From: Sphingobacterium sp. N143
GTDB lineage: Bacteria > Bacteroidota > Bacteroidia > Sphingobacteriales > Sphingobacteriaceae
Assembly: GCF_030325625.1 (NCBI RefSeq)
Contig: NZ_JACAIS010000003.1
Span: 496,001-560,000, forward strand
Length of the DNA stretch: 64,000 bases
Direction of reading: 5' to 3'
Position numbers and translations under genes: made by a program. Below are positions 24,227-34,637 of the stretch, piece by piece. The stretch's first letter is position 1, and every line of letters starts with the position of its first letter. Below the pieces are notes generated by a model. That model searched no databases. It was given only the letters and a program-made list of their open reading frames with translations, and had not been told where the DNA came from.

Positions 24227-25426
24227 TTAAAGATCCTGTGCAATCACATATCCACTTGCCCAAGCCCATTGAAAATTATATCCACCAAGCCAACCCGTAA
24301 CATCAACGGTCTCCCCACCAAAATAAAGGCCAGGTATTTTTTTTGATTCTAGTGTCTTGTTGTTAAGCTCCGCAGTCGAAACGCCACCGCGCATCACCTC
24401 AGCTTTGTCATAGCCTTTGTCACCTGCAGGTTTCACCTTAAAACAATGGACCATATCTACAATTAGCTTAGCGTCTGCTTTGCTTAATGATGCAATTTTA
24501 ATATCTAAAGCTAGAAATTTACCAAGAGCATCAACCAATTTGCGGCTAAAATAATCATGTAGTAATTGTGAAACAAGTCTCTTACCACCAGATTGTCTTT
24601 CCTGCTTAATTAAATTATCCAAGTCAAATTTAGGCAGCAGGTCGATCGTTATTTCCTGCCCTGGTTTCCAATAACTTGATATTTGAAGAATAGCCGGACC
24701 ACTCAGTCCCCAATGTGTGAATAATATGTTCTCTTCAAATGATATATCGGTTATGGATACTTTCGAGAATACGGAATTTCCAGCCAAAGACATATACCAG
24801 TCAGCATCTTTTCCAGTTATTGTCAATGGCACAAGCGCGGGTGCAGCCTTCACCACTTCTAACCCAAATTGTTTCGCAATACGCAATCCAAAGTCTGAAG
24901 CCCCTAACTTTTGAACAGGCAGCCCTCCTGAGGCGATAACTACTTTCTGAGTATGATACTCATATTCTCCTTTTAAGCTCTCTACTTTTATAATAAATCC
25001 ATCCGCATCTTTTACAATTGATTTTACAAGTGTGCTCAATGCAATATCCTGGCCTGTTTCATAGAGAATCCTAGAAAATACAGCCACAATGTCCTTAGCC
25101 TTATTTGTTTCTGGAAAAAGCTGTCCTAGCGTCTTTTCTTTCCCCTTAATACCATATGATTCAAAAAAATCTATGGTATCCTCAACTGTCCATTGCTTAA
25201 ATACACTATGTAAAAAATGAGGGTTTTCAGAAATAAAGTTTGAGACGCTAGTTCCAATATTTGTATAATTACATCTCCCACCCCCAGAAATCAGAATCTT
25301 TGCTCCAATCTTATCATTGCGTTCCAATAATAGCACTTTCTTCCCTAACAGCCCTGCGTGCGCGGCACACATTAATCCACATGCACCGCCCCCAATGATA
25401 ATAGCATCGTAAGTACCCACCATCAT
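24227..25426 (-). CDS. HI0933-type FAD-dependent oxidoreductase (YhiN family)
   Basis: 399 residues. DAIIIGGGACGLMCAAHAG is an FAD-binding Rossmann start; ISGGGRCNYTN is typical for the HI0933 family; GVSTAELNNKTLESKKIPGLYFGGETVDVTGWLGGYNFQWAWASG closes the C-terminal FAD site. The family's substrate is not established. It lies 4 bp behind the Gfo/Idh gene and is probably cotranscribed with it and argS. The second Met could be the start. Confidence 0.88.
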   Translation of the reverse strand: MMVGTYDAIIIGGGACGLMCAAHAGLLGKKVLLLERNDKIGAKILISGGGRCNYTNIGTSVSNFISENPHFLHSVFKQWTVEDTIDFFESYGIKGKEKTLGQLFPETNKAKDIVAVFSRILYETGQDIALSTLVKSIVKDADGFIIKVESLKGEYEYHTQKVVIASGGLPVQKLGASDFGLRIAKQFGLEVVKAAPALVPLTITGKDADWYMSLAGNSVFSKVSITDISFEENILFTHWGLSGPAILQISSYWKPGQEITIDLLPKFDLDNLIKQERQSGGKRLVSQLLHDYFSRKLVDALGKFLALDIKIASLSKADAKLIVDMVHCFKVKPAGDKGYDKAEVMRGGVSTAELNNKTLESKKIPGLYFGGETVDVTGWLGGYNFQWAWASGYVIAQDL

Positions 25427-25429
25427 ATT

Positions 25430-26509
25430 TTAATAAGCAATCAATTGACCATCGACAGGTATAACTCTTCTTTCCAATTGACTTTGATACCCAAGCTCAA
25501 TGATCTGAATCACATCTCTTGCCTGTTCGGGTGAAGCAATCAATGCTGCTTTTCCTAAAATCACATCTGCAACATTTTGATAAAAATCAGGATAGGCCCC
25601 TTTTTCCGAAGGAACAATTTCCTCTACATCCCTACCATTTTCTATTATATTGAGTTTACCATAAATACTTGGGTCCTCTTCCCCCCAATTCGAATCTTCA
25701 TCGGGGAATTTTCCATCCCGCAACAATGCTTCCTGTGGATCGACCCCATTTTTTACAAAGTTTCCATTCATACCAAAGACGCGGTAACGTGGAGTCGGTT
25801 CTTTTGCCAGCATCGATCCTTTTAGTGAAACTCGGAGATTATCATAATACAGTAAACAGTCAAAATTGTCAATTGTCCGAGCATGGTCACGTTGAATTGA
25901 CAGATCTGCAAATACAGCATTAGGTTTTCCAAACAATTGAAGTGCCTGATCAATGAGATGTGGGCCTAGATCGTAAAATATACCAGATCCTGGCAAGTTT
26001 TCCTCACGCCATGCATTTGGTCTCAAGTAATTACGGAAACGGTCAAATCTAGATTCCAAATTTACAATTCGTCCCAATCGCCCACTTTTGACGACCTTCT
26101 CCACAGTACGATAATCCGAATTGAACCTTAAATTATGGTAAGGCGCCAGGATCAGGTGCTTTTCCTTAGCCAATGCGATAAGCTCATCTGCTTGCGCAAC
26201 AGTATTAGTAAATGGTTTTTCAACAACAACATGTTTCCCCGATTCCAGGGCACGCTTTGCAAAAGGATAGTGCATGTCATTAGAAGTAGCTACCACGACC
26301 AAATCTATTGTTTCATCCCTGAAAATTTCATCGGCAGACAATGCAATTTCAGCCTGGGGATAGCGTTCCTTGAGTAGTAGCTGCTGCTCAGCCTTACGGG
26401 CCGTTACTTTCACAAGTTCCAGCTGCCCAACAGAACGCATAACTGGAGCATGAAAGACCTGCCCTGAAATTCCCAAACCAATAAGCCCAACTCGAATCTT
26501 CTTTAGCAT
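25430..26509 (-). CDS. Gfo/Idh/MocA-family NAD(P)-dependent oxidoreductase
   Basis: 359 residues from ATG at 26509, just one base after the argS stop; an earlier in-frame codon within argS gives seven more residues but is less likely. KIRVGLIGLGISGQVFHAPV is the nucleotide-binding Rossmann motif; EKPFTNT is the conserved EKP motif; GSGIFYDLGPHLIDQALQLFG gives the catalytic-type Asp and His. Family members reduce or oxidise sugars and cyclitols; the substrate here is unknown. Confidence 0.88.
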   Translation of the reverse strand: MLKKIRVGLIGLGISGQVFHAPVMRSVGQLELVKVTARKAEQQLLLKERYPQAEIALSADEIFRDETIDLVVVATSNDMHYPFAKRALESGKHVVVEKPFTNTVAQADELIALAKEKHLILAPYHNLRFNSDYRTVEKVVKSGRLGRIVNLESRFDRFRNYLRPNAWREENLPGSGIFYDLGPHLIDQALQLFGKPNAVFADLSIQRDHARTIDNFDCLLYYDNLRVSLKGSMLAKEPTPRYRVFGMNGNFVKNGVDPQEALLRDGKFPDEDSNWGEEDPSIYGKLNIIENGRDVEEIVPSEKGAYPDFYQNVADVILGKAALIASPEQARDVIQIIELGYQSQLERRVIPVDGQLIAY

Positions 26510-26510
26510 A

Positions 26511-28295
26511 CTACATTCTTTCAGGTACACGTATTCCTAATAAACTCATTCCTTTTGCTATGATCTTAGCCGCTGCAGCCGAAAGATGAAGCCTAAAGTT
26601 CTTTACAATATTATCTTCGGCTTTCAATATACTCTCTTCGTGATAAAATTTATTATAGAGTTTGGCGACTTCATAGATATAATTTGCCAGTTGTGCCGGA
26701 CTGAATTCCTGTGCGGAGGCTTCAAGAGATTCAGGAAATGCGCCAAGTTGCTGAATGAGATCTCGCTCATAAGATGAGATCGACTCAGGTATTGAAACTG
26801 CACGCTCAACATCAAACTCAGCCTTACTTAAGACAGATTTGATACGGGCATGTGTATATTGAATAAATGGTCCTGTATGTCCTTGAAAATCGACCGATTC
26901 ATTTGGATCAAACAATAAACGTTTTTTAGGATCTACTTTCAATAAAAAGTATTTCAGGGCCCCCATTCCTATGGTATCATAAAGCTCTGCTTTTGCTTCT
27001 TCAGCCAATCCCCCTGTCTTACCAAGCTCCTCAGTACGTTCTTGTGCTGTTTTGAGCATTTCTGCCATCAAATCATCTGCGTCGACAACCGTTCCCTCAC
27101 GCGATTTCATTTTACCGGAAGGAAGGTCAACCATACCATAGGATAAATGAAATAAACCCTTTGCCCACGATTTACCTAATTTTTGCAAAATCAAAAACAG
27201 CACTTTAAAATGATAATCCTGCTCATTGCCAACCACATAAATAGATTCATCCATATTGAACTCATCATATTTCAATTGTGCTGTACCCAAATCTTGCGTA
27301 ATATATACCGATGTACCGTCACCCCGGAGAACCAATTTCTGATCCAATCCTTCCGCAGTCAGATCAATCCATACGGAGTTATCTTCTTTCCGAAAGAAAA
27401 CACCTTTGTCCAGACCTTCTTGGATAATATCTTTCCCAAGCAAATAAGTGTTTGATTCGTAGTAATATTTATCAAAATCAACCCCTAATTGCTTATAGGT
27501 TTTCTCAAATCCCGAATACACCCAACTATTCATGGTCTTCCAAAGTGAGATGATCTCTTCATCACCTGCTTCCCATTTTTGCAACATAGATTGGGCTTCT
27601 TTCATCAAAGGCGCATTTTTCTTGGCCTCATCTTCGGATTGACCTTCAGCTCTTAATATATCGATCTCTTTTTTGTATTCCTTATCAAATACAACATAAT
27701 ATTTCCCAACCAGATGATCCCCCTTCATGCCAGTTGACTCAGGCGTCTCTCCAGCACCAAATTTCTGCCAAGCAAGCATTGACTTACAGATATGTATACC
27801 ACGGTCATTAACCAAATTGGACTTGATAACCTCATATCCATAAGCTTTAAGAATTTCAGCTACAGAGTACCCTAATAAATTATTACGAATATGTCCCAGG
27901 TGTAAAGGCTTATTTGTATTTGGTGATGAATACTCAACCATCAATTTTTTTCCATTGGCAGGGAAAACGCCGAAATCGGGGGACACTATAGTCTGATTTA
28001 ACAAAGAGATCCAATAAACATCAGAAAGTACTATATTCAAAAAGCCTTTAATTATATTGAAGCCTGAAATTTCAGCAATATTCAGCTGCAAATAATCACC
28101 AATTTCTTTACCAGTCTGTTCGGGAGATTTCTTCGAAAAACGTGTTATTGGAAAAGTTACGATCGTAACCTGTCCCTCAAACTCCTTGCGAGTGGCCTGT
28201 AAAGCAATTTGATTTTCTAAAATATCTGCATTGTATAGCTCTTTAACAGCCTTTACGGTGACTTCAATAAGTCGCCTTTGAATAGAATTTGCCAT
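26511..28295 (-). CDS. argS: Arginyl-tRNA synthetase
   Basis: 594 residues, normal family length. SSPNTNKPLHLGHIRNNLLG contains the HIGH-type motif HLGH (132-135); MKSREGTVVDADDLM is the KMSKS-equivalent region; the C-terminal DALR anticodon-binding domain includes FHLSAAAAKIIAKGMSLLGI. It charges tRNA-Arg in the cytoplasm. It heads an apparent operon with the two downstream oxidoreductases and is divergent from the arginine-decarboxylase-like gene. Confidence 0.97.
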   Translation of the reverse strand: MANSIQRRLIEVTVKAVKELYNADILENQIALQATRKEFEGQVTIVTFPITRFSKKSPEQTGKEIGDYLQLNIAEISGFNIIKGFLNIVLSDVYWISLLNQTIVSPDFGVFPANGKKLMVEYSSPNTNKPLHLGHIRNNLLGYSVAEILKAYGYEVIKSNLVNDRGIHICKSMLAWQKFGAGETPESTGMKGDHLVGKYYVVFDKEYKKEIDILRAEGQSEDEAKKNAPLMKEAQSMLQKWEAGDEEIISLWKTMNSWVYSGFEKTYKQLGVDFDKYYYESNTYLLGKDIIQEGLDKGVFFRKEDNSVWIDLTAEGLDQKLVLRGDGTSVYITQDLGTAQLKYDEFNMDESIYVVGNEQDYHFKVLFLILQKLGKSWAKGLFHLSYGMVDLPSGKMKSREGTVVDADDLMAEMLKTAQERTEELGKTGGLAEEAKAELYDTIGMGALKYFLLKVDPKKRLLFDPNESVDFQGHTGPFIQYTHARIKSVLSKAEFDVERAVSIPESISSYERDLIQQLGAFPESLEASAQEFSPAQLANYIYEVAKLYNKFYHEESILKAEDNIVKNFRLHLSAAAAKIIAKGMSLLGIRVPERM

Positions 28296-28380
28296 TTAAT
28301 GATTTTGTAAATTTTACAACTTCCTGATAGTGAACTGGAAATAAATAACATTCCTTATTTAGGTATTCACCATTAAAGTA

Positions 28381-28388
28381 TATCTTTG
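28381..28388 (+). promoter_or_regulatory. Bacteroidota -7 box TATCTTTG
   Basis: It matches the TAnnTTTG consensus of the Bacteroidota primary sigma factor and lies 16 bases before the start codon of the decarboxylase gene, which implies a very short leader. No clear -33 TTG was found. Confidence 0.45.
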
Positions 28389-28403
28389 CAAAAATAATAA
28401 AAA

Positions 28404-29795
28404 ATGCAGAGCTATCAGGAATTTCTTGACTTAAGTGTTGGTTTTCCGCAAGACGGATTCGAAATCATCGACGACGAATTGTATTTCCACGATTTGAACT
28501 TAATGGAAATGATAGAAACGTACGGCACCCCGTTACGTTTTACTTATTTACCTATCGTCAGCAAAAAAATTCAGCAAGCGAAAATCCTTTTTCAGACCGC
28601 TATTCTGAAACATAATTATCGTGGATCATATAAATATTGTTATTGTACCAAATCTTCTCATTTCAAACATATTGTAGAAGAAGCTTTAAAAAATGACATC
28701 CACTTAGAAACGTCATCTGCATTTGATATGCCGATGATCGATTCATTGGAAAGGCAAGGTACTGTCACTAAAGATATTACTGTAATCTGTAATGGGTTTA
28801 AAACCTATCAATACAAACAGTATATTATTGACATGATCCATGATGGTTATAAAAACATCATACCAGTACTTGACAATAAGGAAGAGTTCAACCTTTATGA
28901 CGATGAAATCGAGCTGGATGAACCTTGTGCATTAGGTATCCGTGTAGCCTCTGAAGAGCAACCCGATTCCCAATTCTATACTTCACGATTAGGTATTCGC
29001 CAAGAAGACGTTATAGACTTCTATAACAACAAGATTGTTGACAACCCTAATTTCAAGGTAAAATTACTTCACTTTTTCATTAATTCTGGGATATCAGACA
29101 CCCCATATTATTGGAATGAGCTGGAAAAATACGTCACGCTGTATTGCAAGTTCAAAAAAGTAAATCCCGATTTGGACACGTTGGATATTGGTGGCGGGAT
29201 GCCTTTTAAGGATTCATTGGTACACGATTTTGACTATGAATACATGGTCAATGAAATCGTCAACAGGATCAAACAGATCTGTGCGCATCATGAAGTGATG
29301 GAACCAGATATCATTACGGAATTCGGTAAATATACTGTTGCAGAAGCTTCGGGTATTCTTTATAAAGTTTTAGGTCGCAAACAACAGAATGATCGCGAAC
29401 GTTGGTTTATGATTGACGGCTCCTTTATCACTAATTTACCGGACGTGTGGGCATTAAATCAAAAATACATATTGCTGCCCATAAACAACTGGGATTCAGA
29501 ATATGAACGGGTTAATTTGGGGGGTATTACCTGCGACGGTCAAGATTACTACAATCAGGAAGCCCATATGAACTCTGTATTTATGCCTAAAACCCGTAAG
29601 GTGCAATATTTAGGTTTTTTCCATACCGGAGCTTATCAAGACGTATTAAGTGGTTATGGTGGAATTCACCATTGTCTCTTACCGTCGCCCAAGCATGTTT
29701 TAGTACGCCGAAATAGGGATGAGACCTTCAACTATGAGGTATTCGGAGAAGAGCAAAACTCCAAACAAGTCATGAAATTATTAGGATATCAATAG
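28404..29795 (+). CDS. speA: PLP-dependent decarboxylase, probably arginine decarboxylase
   Basis: 463 residues. YKYCYCTKSSHF holds the PLP lysine (Lys83) in an alanine-racemase-type barrel; LDIGGGMPF is the glycine-rich phosphate motif; GIRVASEEQPDSQFYTSRLGI and CDGQDYY are further conserved blocks of the Orn/Lys/Arg decarboxylase group II. The length and start fit the short arginine-decarboxylase-like proteins of Bacteroidota rather than the 630-residue SpeA of enterobacteria. It would make agmatine for polyamine synthesis. Diaminopimelate or carboxynorspermidine decarboxylase is the main alternative. Confidence 0.75.
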   Translation: MQSYQEFLDLSVGFPQDGFEIIDDELYFHDLNLMEMIETYGTPLRFTYLPIVSKKIQQAKILFQTAILKHNYRGSYKYCYCTKSSHFKHIVEEALKNDIHLETSSAFDMPMIDSLERQGTVTKDITVICNGFKTYQYKQYIIDMIHDGYKNIIPVLDNKEEFNLYDDEIELDEPCALGIRVASEEQPDSQFYTSRLGIRQEDVIDFYNNKIVDNPNFKVKLLHFFINSGISDTPYYWNELEKYVTLYCKFKKVNPDLDTLDIGGGMPFKDSLVHDFDYEYMVNEIVNRIKQICAHHEVMEPDIITEFGKYTVAEASGILYKVLGRKQQNDRERWFMIDGSFITNLPDVWALNQKYILLPINNWDSEYERVNLGGITCDGQDYYNQEAHMNSVFMPKTRKVQYLGFFHTGAYQDVLSGYGGIHHCLLPSPKHVLVRRNRDETFNYEVFGEEQNSKQVMKLLGYQ

Positions 29796-29824
29796 CTAGC
29801 TATCCCATTCAAATAATATCTTAC

Positions 29825-29860
29825 AAAAAATCCCTGTCGATGGATCGACAGGGATTTTTT
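29825..29860. terminator. Bidirectional terminator
   Basis: AAAAAATCCCTGTCGA pairs with TCGACAGGGATTTTTT around a 4-base loop between convergent genes. Its right end overlaps the stop codon of the thioredoxin-like gene. Confidence 0.9.
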
Positions 29861-30368
29861 ATTTTGCCACCCAAGTATTGAAAAACTTCAAAACTTTCTC
29901 TTCATCATACCCTTTTCCTTTCTCCAAACTACCACTTTCCTGAACATGTAGGGTTTTTCCATTTCTATCAAGCACAATAAAGAAAGGGTACCCTAACTTA
30001 TTTCCTTCTGGAGCATATTTTTGAAAAATAGCCTCATTCTTATTTTCTTTCGAATAATTCAGATGATAATAAAGAAAATGACGTTTCAGTAAATCATCAA
30101 TACTAGCCGTTTCATGAATATATTCATTAAATCTCAAACACCAGACACACCAATTCCCCCCAGCCTGAATTATTATATTCTTATTTTCCTTCTTCGCTAG
30201 CTGCAATAACCCATCAATATCTTTTTGCGCATCCGCTTCCGGATTGTAAGGTTTCAATAGATCTTCCTGGGACTTTGAAATTTCTTGCCCATATGCATTC
30301 GTTTGTAAGAATTGAGTACCCAAGAATACAACCATCCCAAGGAATAATAACTTAATTTTTCTCATCAT
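29859..30368 (-). CDS. Secreted thioredoxin-like protein
   Basis: 169 residues. A signal peptide (1-28, ending NAYGQ) precedes a thioredoxin fold with GNWCVWCLRF (Cys74 and Cys77 in a CVWC active site) and the cis-Pro region LGYPFFIVLDRNGK. It acts as a periplasmic thiol-disulfide protein, probably reducing or isomerising client proteins. It is a single-gene unit between a terminator and the upstream AT-rich region. Confidence 0.85.
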   Translation of the reverse strand: MMRKIKLLFLGMVVFLGTQFLQTNAYGQEISKSQEDLLKPYNPEADAQKDIDGLLQLAKKENKNIIIQAGGNWCVWCLRFNEYIHETASIDDLLKRHFLYYHLNYSKENKNEAIFQKYAPEGNKLGYPFFIVLDRNGKTLHVQESGSLEKGKGYDEEKVLKFFNTWVAK

Positions 30369-30739
30369 TCAACAAATTAAAATTGAGCTAAAAATACGAA
30401 ATCATTTCCCCAAACCAAAAACATAAACCTATTATAATGGTTAAACATTATATCCCTATTATTTGAAATAGAACATGATCATATTTTTAAAAATAGGCCG
30501 AAAATCAATTCAGCCCCATTAACCATCAAATAGAAACGCAAAATAATCTGCTAAAAACACGGACAATTGCACTAAAAAAATAACAATTTCAAAACAAAAC
30601 AAAACAAAAACAAACATCTTTTTAACGATTATTTTTTAACCAAAATTCTTTAAAATATCGTAAATATACTATAACTTAGTATCAATGGATCCGTAAAGCT
30701 TGAATAAAACAATGCCTCAAGATCAAAAAACGAAACAAA
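30369..30739. other. Intergenic region between the thioredoxin-like gene and the glp operon
   Basis: About 370 bases, very AT-rich with A-tracts (CAAAACAAAACAAAACAAAA type repeat near 30590). It must carry the divergent promoters of both units. No box matching TAnnTTTG at a convincing distance was found, and no RNA or gene is seen. A short overlapping frame starting at 30712 is out of frame with glpD and was not accepted. Confidence 0.5.
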
Positions 30740-32323
30740 ATGAAACACAAAGAATTCAAAAGATCAACATTAATAGAGAAAATAAAGGAAACAGACGCAT
30801 GGGATGTGATTGTAATAGGTGGCGGAGCAAGTGGGCTGGGTGTTGCATTAGACGCATTGAGCAGAGGATTTAAAACCATCTTACTCGAACAGGTTGATTT
30901 CGCTAAAGGCACCTCCAGCAAAGCTACAAAATTAGTCCACGGTGGGGTACGTTATTTGGCTCAAGGCGATATTTCCTTAGTTAAGGAGGCTTTGCATGAG
31001 CGTGGATTGCTTCAACAAAATGCTCCGCACCTAGTCAAAAACCAATCCTTTATTATCCCAAACTACAATTGGTTTGACGGTCCATTTTATACCATTGGGA
31101 TGAAAATATACGATTTCCTTGCAGGCAAGCTGAGCTTAGGAAAATCTACACATATCGACAAAGACGAAACACTTAAAAGAATCAGTACTATAAAATCAAA
31201 GGGGCTTCATGGTGGAGTGGTATACCAGGATGGGCAATTTGATGACTCCAGGCTCGCAATCAATGTTGCTCAAACTTGTATCCAAATGGGAGGCGTGGCA
31301 CTGAATTATATCCGGGTAACCAGCCTTACCAAAGACAATAACGAACGAATAAATGGTGTCATTGCCCATGATATTGAAAGTGGTGAAGCTTTTACGATCC
31401 AAGGTAAGGCCATCATCAATGCAACAGGAATTTTTGTGGACGATATTCTCAAAATGGATACACCTGAAGCAAAGCAGCTGGTCCGGCCTAGCCAGGGAGT
31501 ACACCTTGTCTTCGACAAGTCATTTCTTCCAGGAGATGATGCTATTATGATTCCAAAAACAGATGATGGCAGGGTGCTTTTCCTTGTTCCATGGCACAAT
31601 CGTGTCATTGTAGGTACTACAGATACACCAATTGATGAACATAGTCTCGAGCCCGTAGCACTCGAGCAGGAAATAGAATTTATCTTAAAAACCGCAGGCC
31701 GGTATTTAACAAAACAACCAACGCGTCAAGATGCTCTTGCAGTATTTGCAGGCTTACGGCCTCTAGCTGCCCCAACTGGCAATTCAAATAAAACCAAAGA
31801 AATTTCAAGAAGCCATAAAGTCATTGTCAGCAGCTCCAATTTACTCACACTAACCGGTGGAAAATGGACAACATTCCGCCGAATGGGCCAAGATACAGTT
31901 GACAAAGCCATAAAAATTGGTTGTCTACCACAACGGGAGAGCAGCTCCTCAGCTAAAATGATATACAGCGCCATCCCTACCACAGACAGAAGCAATCATA
32001 TGTATATTTATGGATCAGACCAAGAAGCAATATATGCACTCACCAAAGAAAACCCTTTATGGAATGAAAAATTGGTAGAACACCTGGAATTCCGAAAAGC
32101 TGAAGTTGTTTGGGCTGTCCGAAACGAAATGGCAAGAACGGTAGAAGATGTATTATCACGTCGTGTACGCCTTCTATTTCTTGATGCAAAGGCTGCAATT
32201 CATGCTGCCCCCGAAGTTGCGAAAATACTCGCTCAAGAATTAGGCAAAGATGAGAACTGGCAAAAATCTCAGGTAGAAAATTTCCAAAAAGTTGCAAAAA
32301 ATTATATCTTAAACACAAAGTAA
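30740..32323 (+). CDS. glpD: FAD-dependent glycerol-3-phosphate dehydrogenase
   Basis: 527 residues. [23 protein letters not shown] (FAD Rossmann motif from residue 21) and [22 protein letters not shown] are textbook GlpD blocks; [16 protein letters not shown] and [14 protein letters not shown] follow in the C-terminal half. It oxidises glycerol-3-phosphate to dihydroxyacetone phosphate at the membrane and feeds electrons to quinone. First gene of glpD-glpK-glpF; the kinase follows 26 bases downstream. Confidence 0.97.
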   Translation: MKHKEFKRSTLIEKIKETDAWDVIVIGGGASGLGVALDALSRGFKTILLEQVDFAKGTSSKATKLVHGGVRYLAQGDISLVKEALHERGLLQQNAPHLVKNQSFIIPNYNWFDGPFYTIGMKIYDFLAGKLSLGKSTHIDKDETLKRISTIKSKGLHGGVVYQDGQFDDSRLAINVAQTCIQMGGVALNYIRVTSLTKDNNERINGVIAHDIESGEAFTIQGKAIINATGIFVDDILKMDTPEAKQLVRPSQGVHLVFDKSFLPGDDAIMIPKTDDGRVLFLVPWHNRVIVGTTDTPIDEHSLEPVALEQEIEFILKTAGRYLTKQPTRQDALAVFAGLRPLAAPTGNSNKTKEISRSHKVIVSSSNLLTLTGGKWTTFRRMGQDTVDKAIKIGCLPQRESSSSAKMIYSAIPTTDRSNHMYIYGSDQEAIYALTKENPLWNEKLVEHLEFRKAEVVWAVRNEMARTVEDVLSRRVRLLFLDAKAAIHAAPEVAKILAQELGKDENWQKSQVENFQKVAKNYILNTK

Positions 32324-32349
32324 CATCAATAACCCACAATAAATCAATT

Positions 32350-33849
32350 ATGGAACAACAGTATATCTTGGCAATGGATCAAGGCACAACAAGCTCCAGG
32401 GCCATTATTTTTGATAAGAACAGAAATATTGTCTCAATTGCTCAGAAAGAGTTTACGCAAATATTCCCCAAACCTGGGTGGGTAGAACATGATCCACACG
32501 AAATATGGTCTACCCAAGCAGGTGTCACAGCTGAAGCAACCACCAAAGCAGGTCTAAATGGCAAAAATATCGCGGCCATCGGTATCACCAATCAACGTGA
32601 AACCATTGTCGTTTGGGAAAAGAAAAATGGCAAACCAGTCTATAATGCCATTGTTTGGCAGGATAAGCGTACAGCTGACTACTGTGACGAATTGCGTCAA
32701 TCAGGAAAACATGAACTAATACAGCAAAAAACAGGGCTAATATTAGATCCTTATTTTTCAGCAACAAAAATAAAATGGATCCTTGACAACGTGGAGGGAG
32801 CGAGAGAAAAGGCTCAAAATGGCGAACTCATCTGTGGTACAATTGACACTTGGCTTGTATGGAATCTTACACGTGGAGATGTACACATTACAGATGTTAC
32901 CAATGCATCACGTACCCTCCTGTTTAATATCCATACCATGGACTGGGACAAAGAATTACTTGATTTGTTTAACATCCCCGCCTCATTGCTTCCTCAGGTT
33001 AAAGAAAGCAGTGAAATATATGGCGAATCCAGGACCACTATTTTCGCGCACAAAGTCAAAATTGCCGGCATCGCTGGCGACCAACAAGCAGCCTTATTTG
33101 GTCAGCAGTGCATAGAAAAGGGAATGGTAAAAAACACCTATGGTACCGGCTGTTTTATGCTGATGAATATTGGGTCCAAACCGATCATGTCGAAAAACAA
33201 TCTATTGACCACCGTGGCATGGAAGATCAATGGCAAAACTGAATATGCCTTGGAAGGAAGTATTTTTATTGGTGGTGCATTGGTACAATGGTTACGCGAC
33301 AACCTTAACATCATTTATAAATCCGCTGACATAGAGCAACTCGCTCTCACTGAAAAAGATAATGGTGGGGTAACTTTTATTCCAACTTTCGCTGGGTTAG
33401 GAGCGCCATATTGGAACGCTAGAGCACAAGGGACGCTATTCGGCCTTACCCGTGCAACAACCAATGGGCACATTGCCCGAGCCTCACTGGAGGCCATTTC
33501 TCTGCAAACCCGTGACGTGCTTCAAGCCATGGAAGCGGATAGTGGCATTCCGATCAAGGAACTTCGTGTAGACGGTGGAGCTACAGCAAATAATCTGTTA
33601 ATGCAAATCCAAGCAAATGTACTGAACAGCAACGTCGTTAGGCCCAAAATAACAGAAACAACAGCCTTAGGAGCAGCCTATCTGGCGGGGTTAGCCGTTG
33701 GTTTTTGGAAAAATGGAGATGAACTTGCAAAATTCTGGGCCCAGGACCGCCAATTTAAACCTGAACAAGAACAGGAAAAACAAACCGAGCTAATCATCAA
33801 ACAATGGATGAAGGGCATTAAAGCATTACAATTCTGGACTGAAAATTAA
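32350..33849 (+). CDS. glpK: Glycerol kinase
   Basis: 499 residues, full length. [18 protein letters not shown] is the N-terminal FGGY phosphate motif; GAVVQW-type [31 protein letters not shown] and [17 protein letters not shown] are the kinase signatures of GlpK. It phosphorylates glycerol entering through GlpF, giving the GlpD substrate. Twenty bases separate it from glpF. Confidence 0.98.
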   Translation: MEQQYILAMDQGTTSSRAIIFDKNRNIVSIAQKEFTQIFPKPGWVEHDPHEIWSTQAGVTAEATTKAGLNGKNIAAIGITNQRETIVVWEKKNGKPVYNAIVWQDKRTADYCDELRQSGKHELIQQKTGLILDPYFSATKIKWILDNVEGAREKAQNGELICGTIDTWLVWNLTRGDVHITDVTNASRTLLFNIHTMDWDKELLDLFNIPASLLPQVKESSEIYGESRTTIFAHKVKIAGIAGDQQAALFGQQCIEKGMVKNTYGTGCFMLMNIGSKPIMSKNNLLTTVAWKINGKTEYALEGSIFIGGALVQWLRDNLNIIYKSADIEQLALTEKDNGGVTFIPTFAGLGAPYWNARAQGTLFGLTRATTNGHIARASLEAISLQTRDVLQAMEADSGIPIKELRVDGGATANNLLMQIQANVLNSNVVRPKITETTALGAAYLAGLAVGFWKNGDELAKFWAQDRQFKPEQEQEKQTELIIKQWMKGIKALQFWTEN

Positions 33850-33869
33850 TCAATAACTAACCAATAAAT

Positions 33870-34604
33870 ATGAATCATTATTTAGCAGAGTTCATTGGCA
33901 CTACACTCCTCCTACTTCTGGGTAACGGGGTTGTCGCAAATGTAATATTAAAGGGAACAAAAGGAGAAAATGGCGGATGGATCGTTGTCACCACTGCATG
34001 GGCATTAGCAGTATATGTTGGTGTTGTATTTGCCGGCCCCTATACCGGCGCCCACCTCAATCCTGCAGTGACCATTGCCATGGCACTGAATCATGCGTTA
34101 CCTTGGACAGAAGTTCCCGGATATATTCTTGCTCAGATTGCAGGAGGATTCTGTGGGGCTTTATTAACCTATATTATACATAAAGATCATTTTGATGCCA
34201 CAGCCGATCCCACAACTAAATTAGGTGTTTTTGCCACGATCCCGAACATCCGCAATACTTCTACAAATCTTGCAAGTGAAATCATCGGCACCTTCGTGCT
34301 AATTTTTGTTATTTTTTTTATTACCGGACAAGATATCACAATTGATGGAAAAACAGAACTCATTGGAATGGGATCTTTAGGCGCCATTCCTGTTGCATTT
34401 TTAGTATGGGCCATTGGATTGTCCCTTGGAGGGACAACCGGATATGCCATCAATCCCGCAAGGGATTTAGGTCCACGCCTATTTCATGCCTTATGGCCAA
34501 TTAAAGATAAGGGTAGTTCCGATTGGTCATATGCGTGGATACCAATACTGGGACCAATTATTGGAGCAGTACTGGCATTTGTCATTTATATTCTCATAAA
34601 GTAA
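33870..34604 (+). CDS. glpF: Glycerol facilitator (MIP/aquaglyceroporin)
   Basis: 244 residues, six predicted membrane helices. The two half-helix motifs are present: AHLNPAVTIA (NPA at 64-66) and GYAINPARDLGPRL (NPARD at 195-199). Asp after the second NPAR is the hallmark of glycerol-conducting rather than water-only channels. It lets glycerol diffuse into the cell for GlpK to trap. Last gene of the operon; its stop codon lies inside the terminator hairpin. Confidence 0.96.
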   Translation: MNHYLAEFIGTTLLLLLGNGVVANVILKGTKGENGGWIVVTTAWALAVYVGVVFAGPYTGAHLNPAVTIAMALNHALPWTEVPGYILAQIAGGFCGALLTYIIHKDHFDATADPTTKLGVFATIPNIRNTSTNLASEIIGTFVLIFVIFFITGQDITIDGKTELIGMGSLGAIPVAFLVWAIGLSLGGTTGYAINPARDLGPRLFHALWPIKDKGSSDWSYAWIPILGPIIGAVLAFVIYILIK

Positions 34605-34637
34605 AGAGGGGATTCTATAGAATCCCCTCTTTACTTT
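34598..34637. terminator. Bidirectional terminator after the glp operon
   Basis: Two perfectly complementary 18-base arms (AAAGTAAAGAGGGGATTC and its complement) flank a TATA loop. It includes the glpF stop and touches the stop of the convergent acyltransferase gene. Confidence 0.9.

Noticed and set aside
30712..30850. An overlapping frame from ATG at 30,712
   Set aside because: It is out of frame with glpD and has no supporting features; glpD from 30,740 matches its family start.
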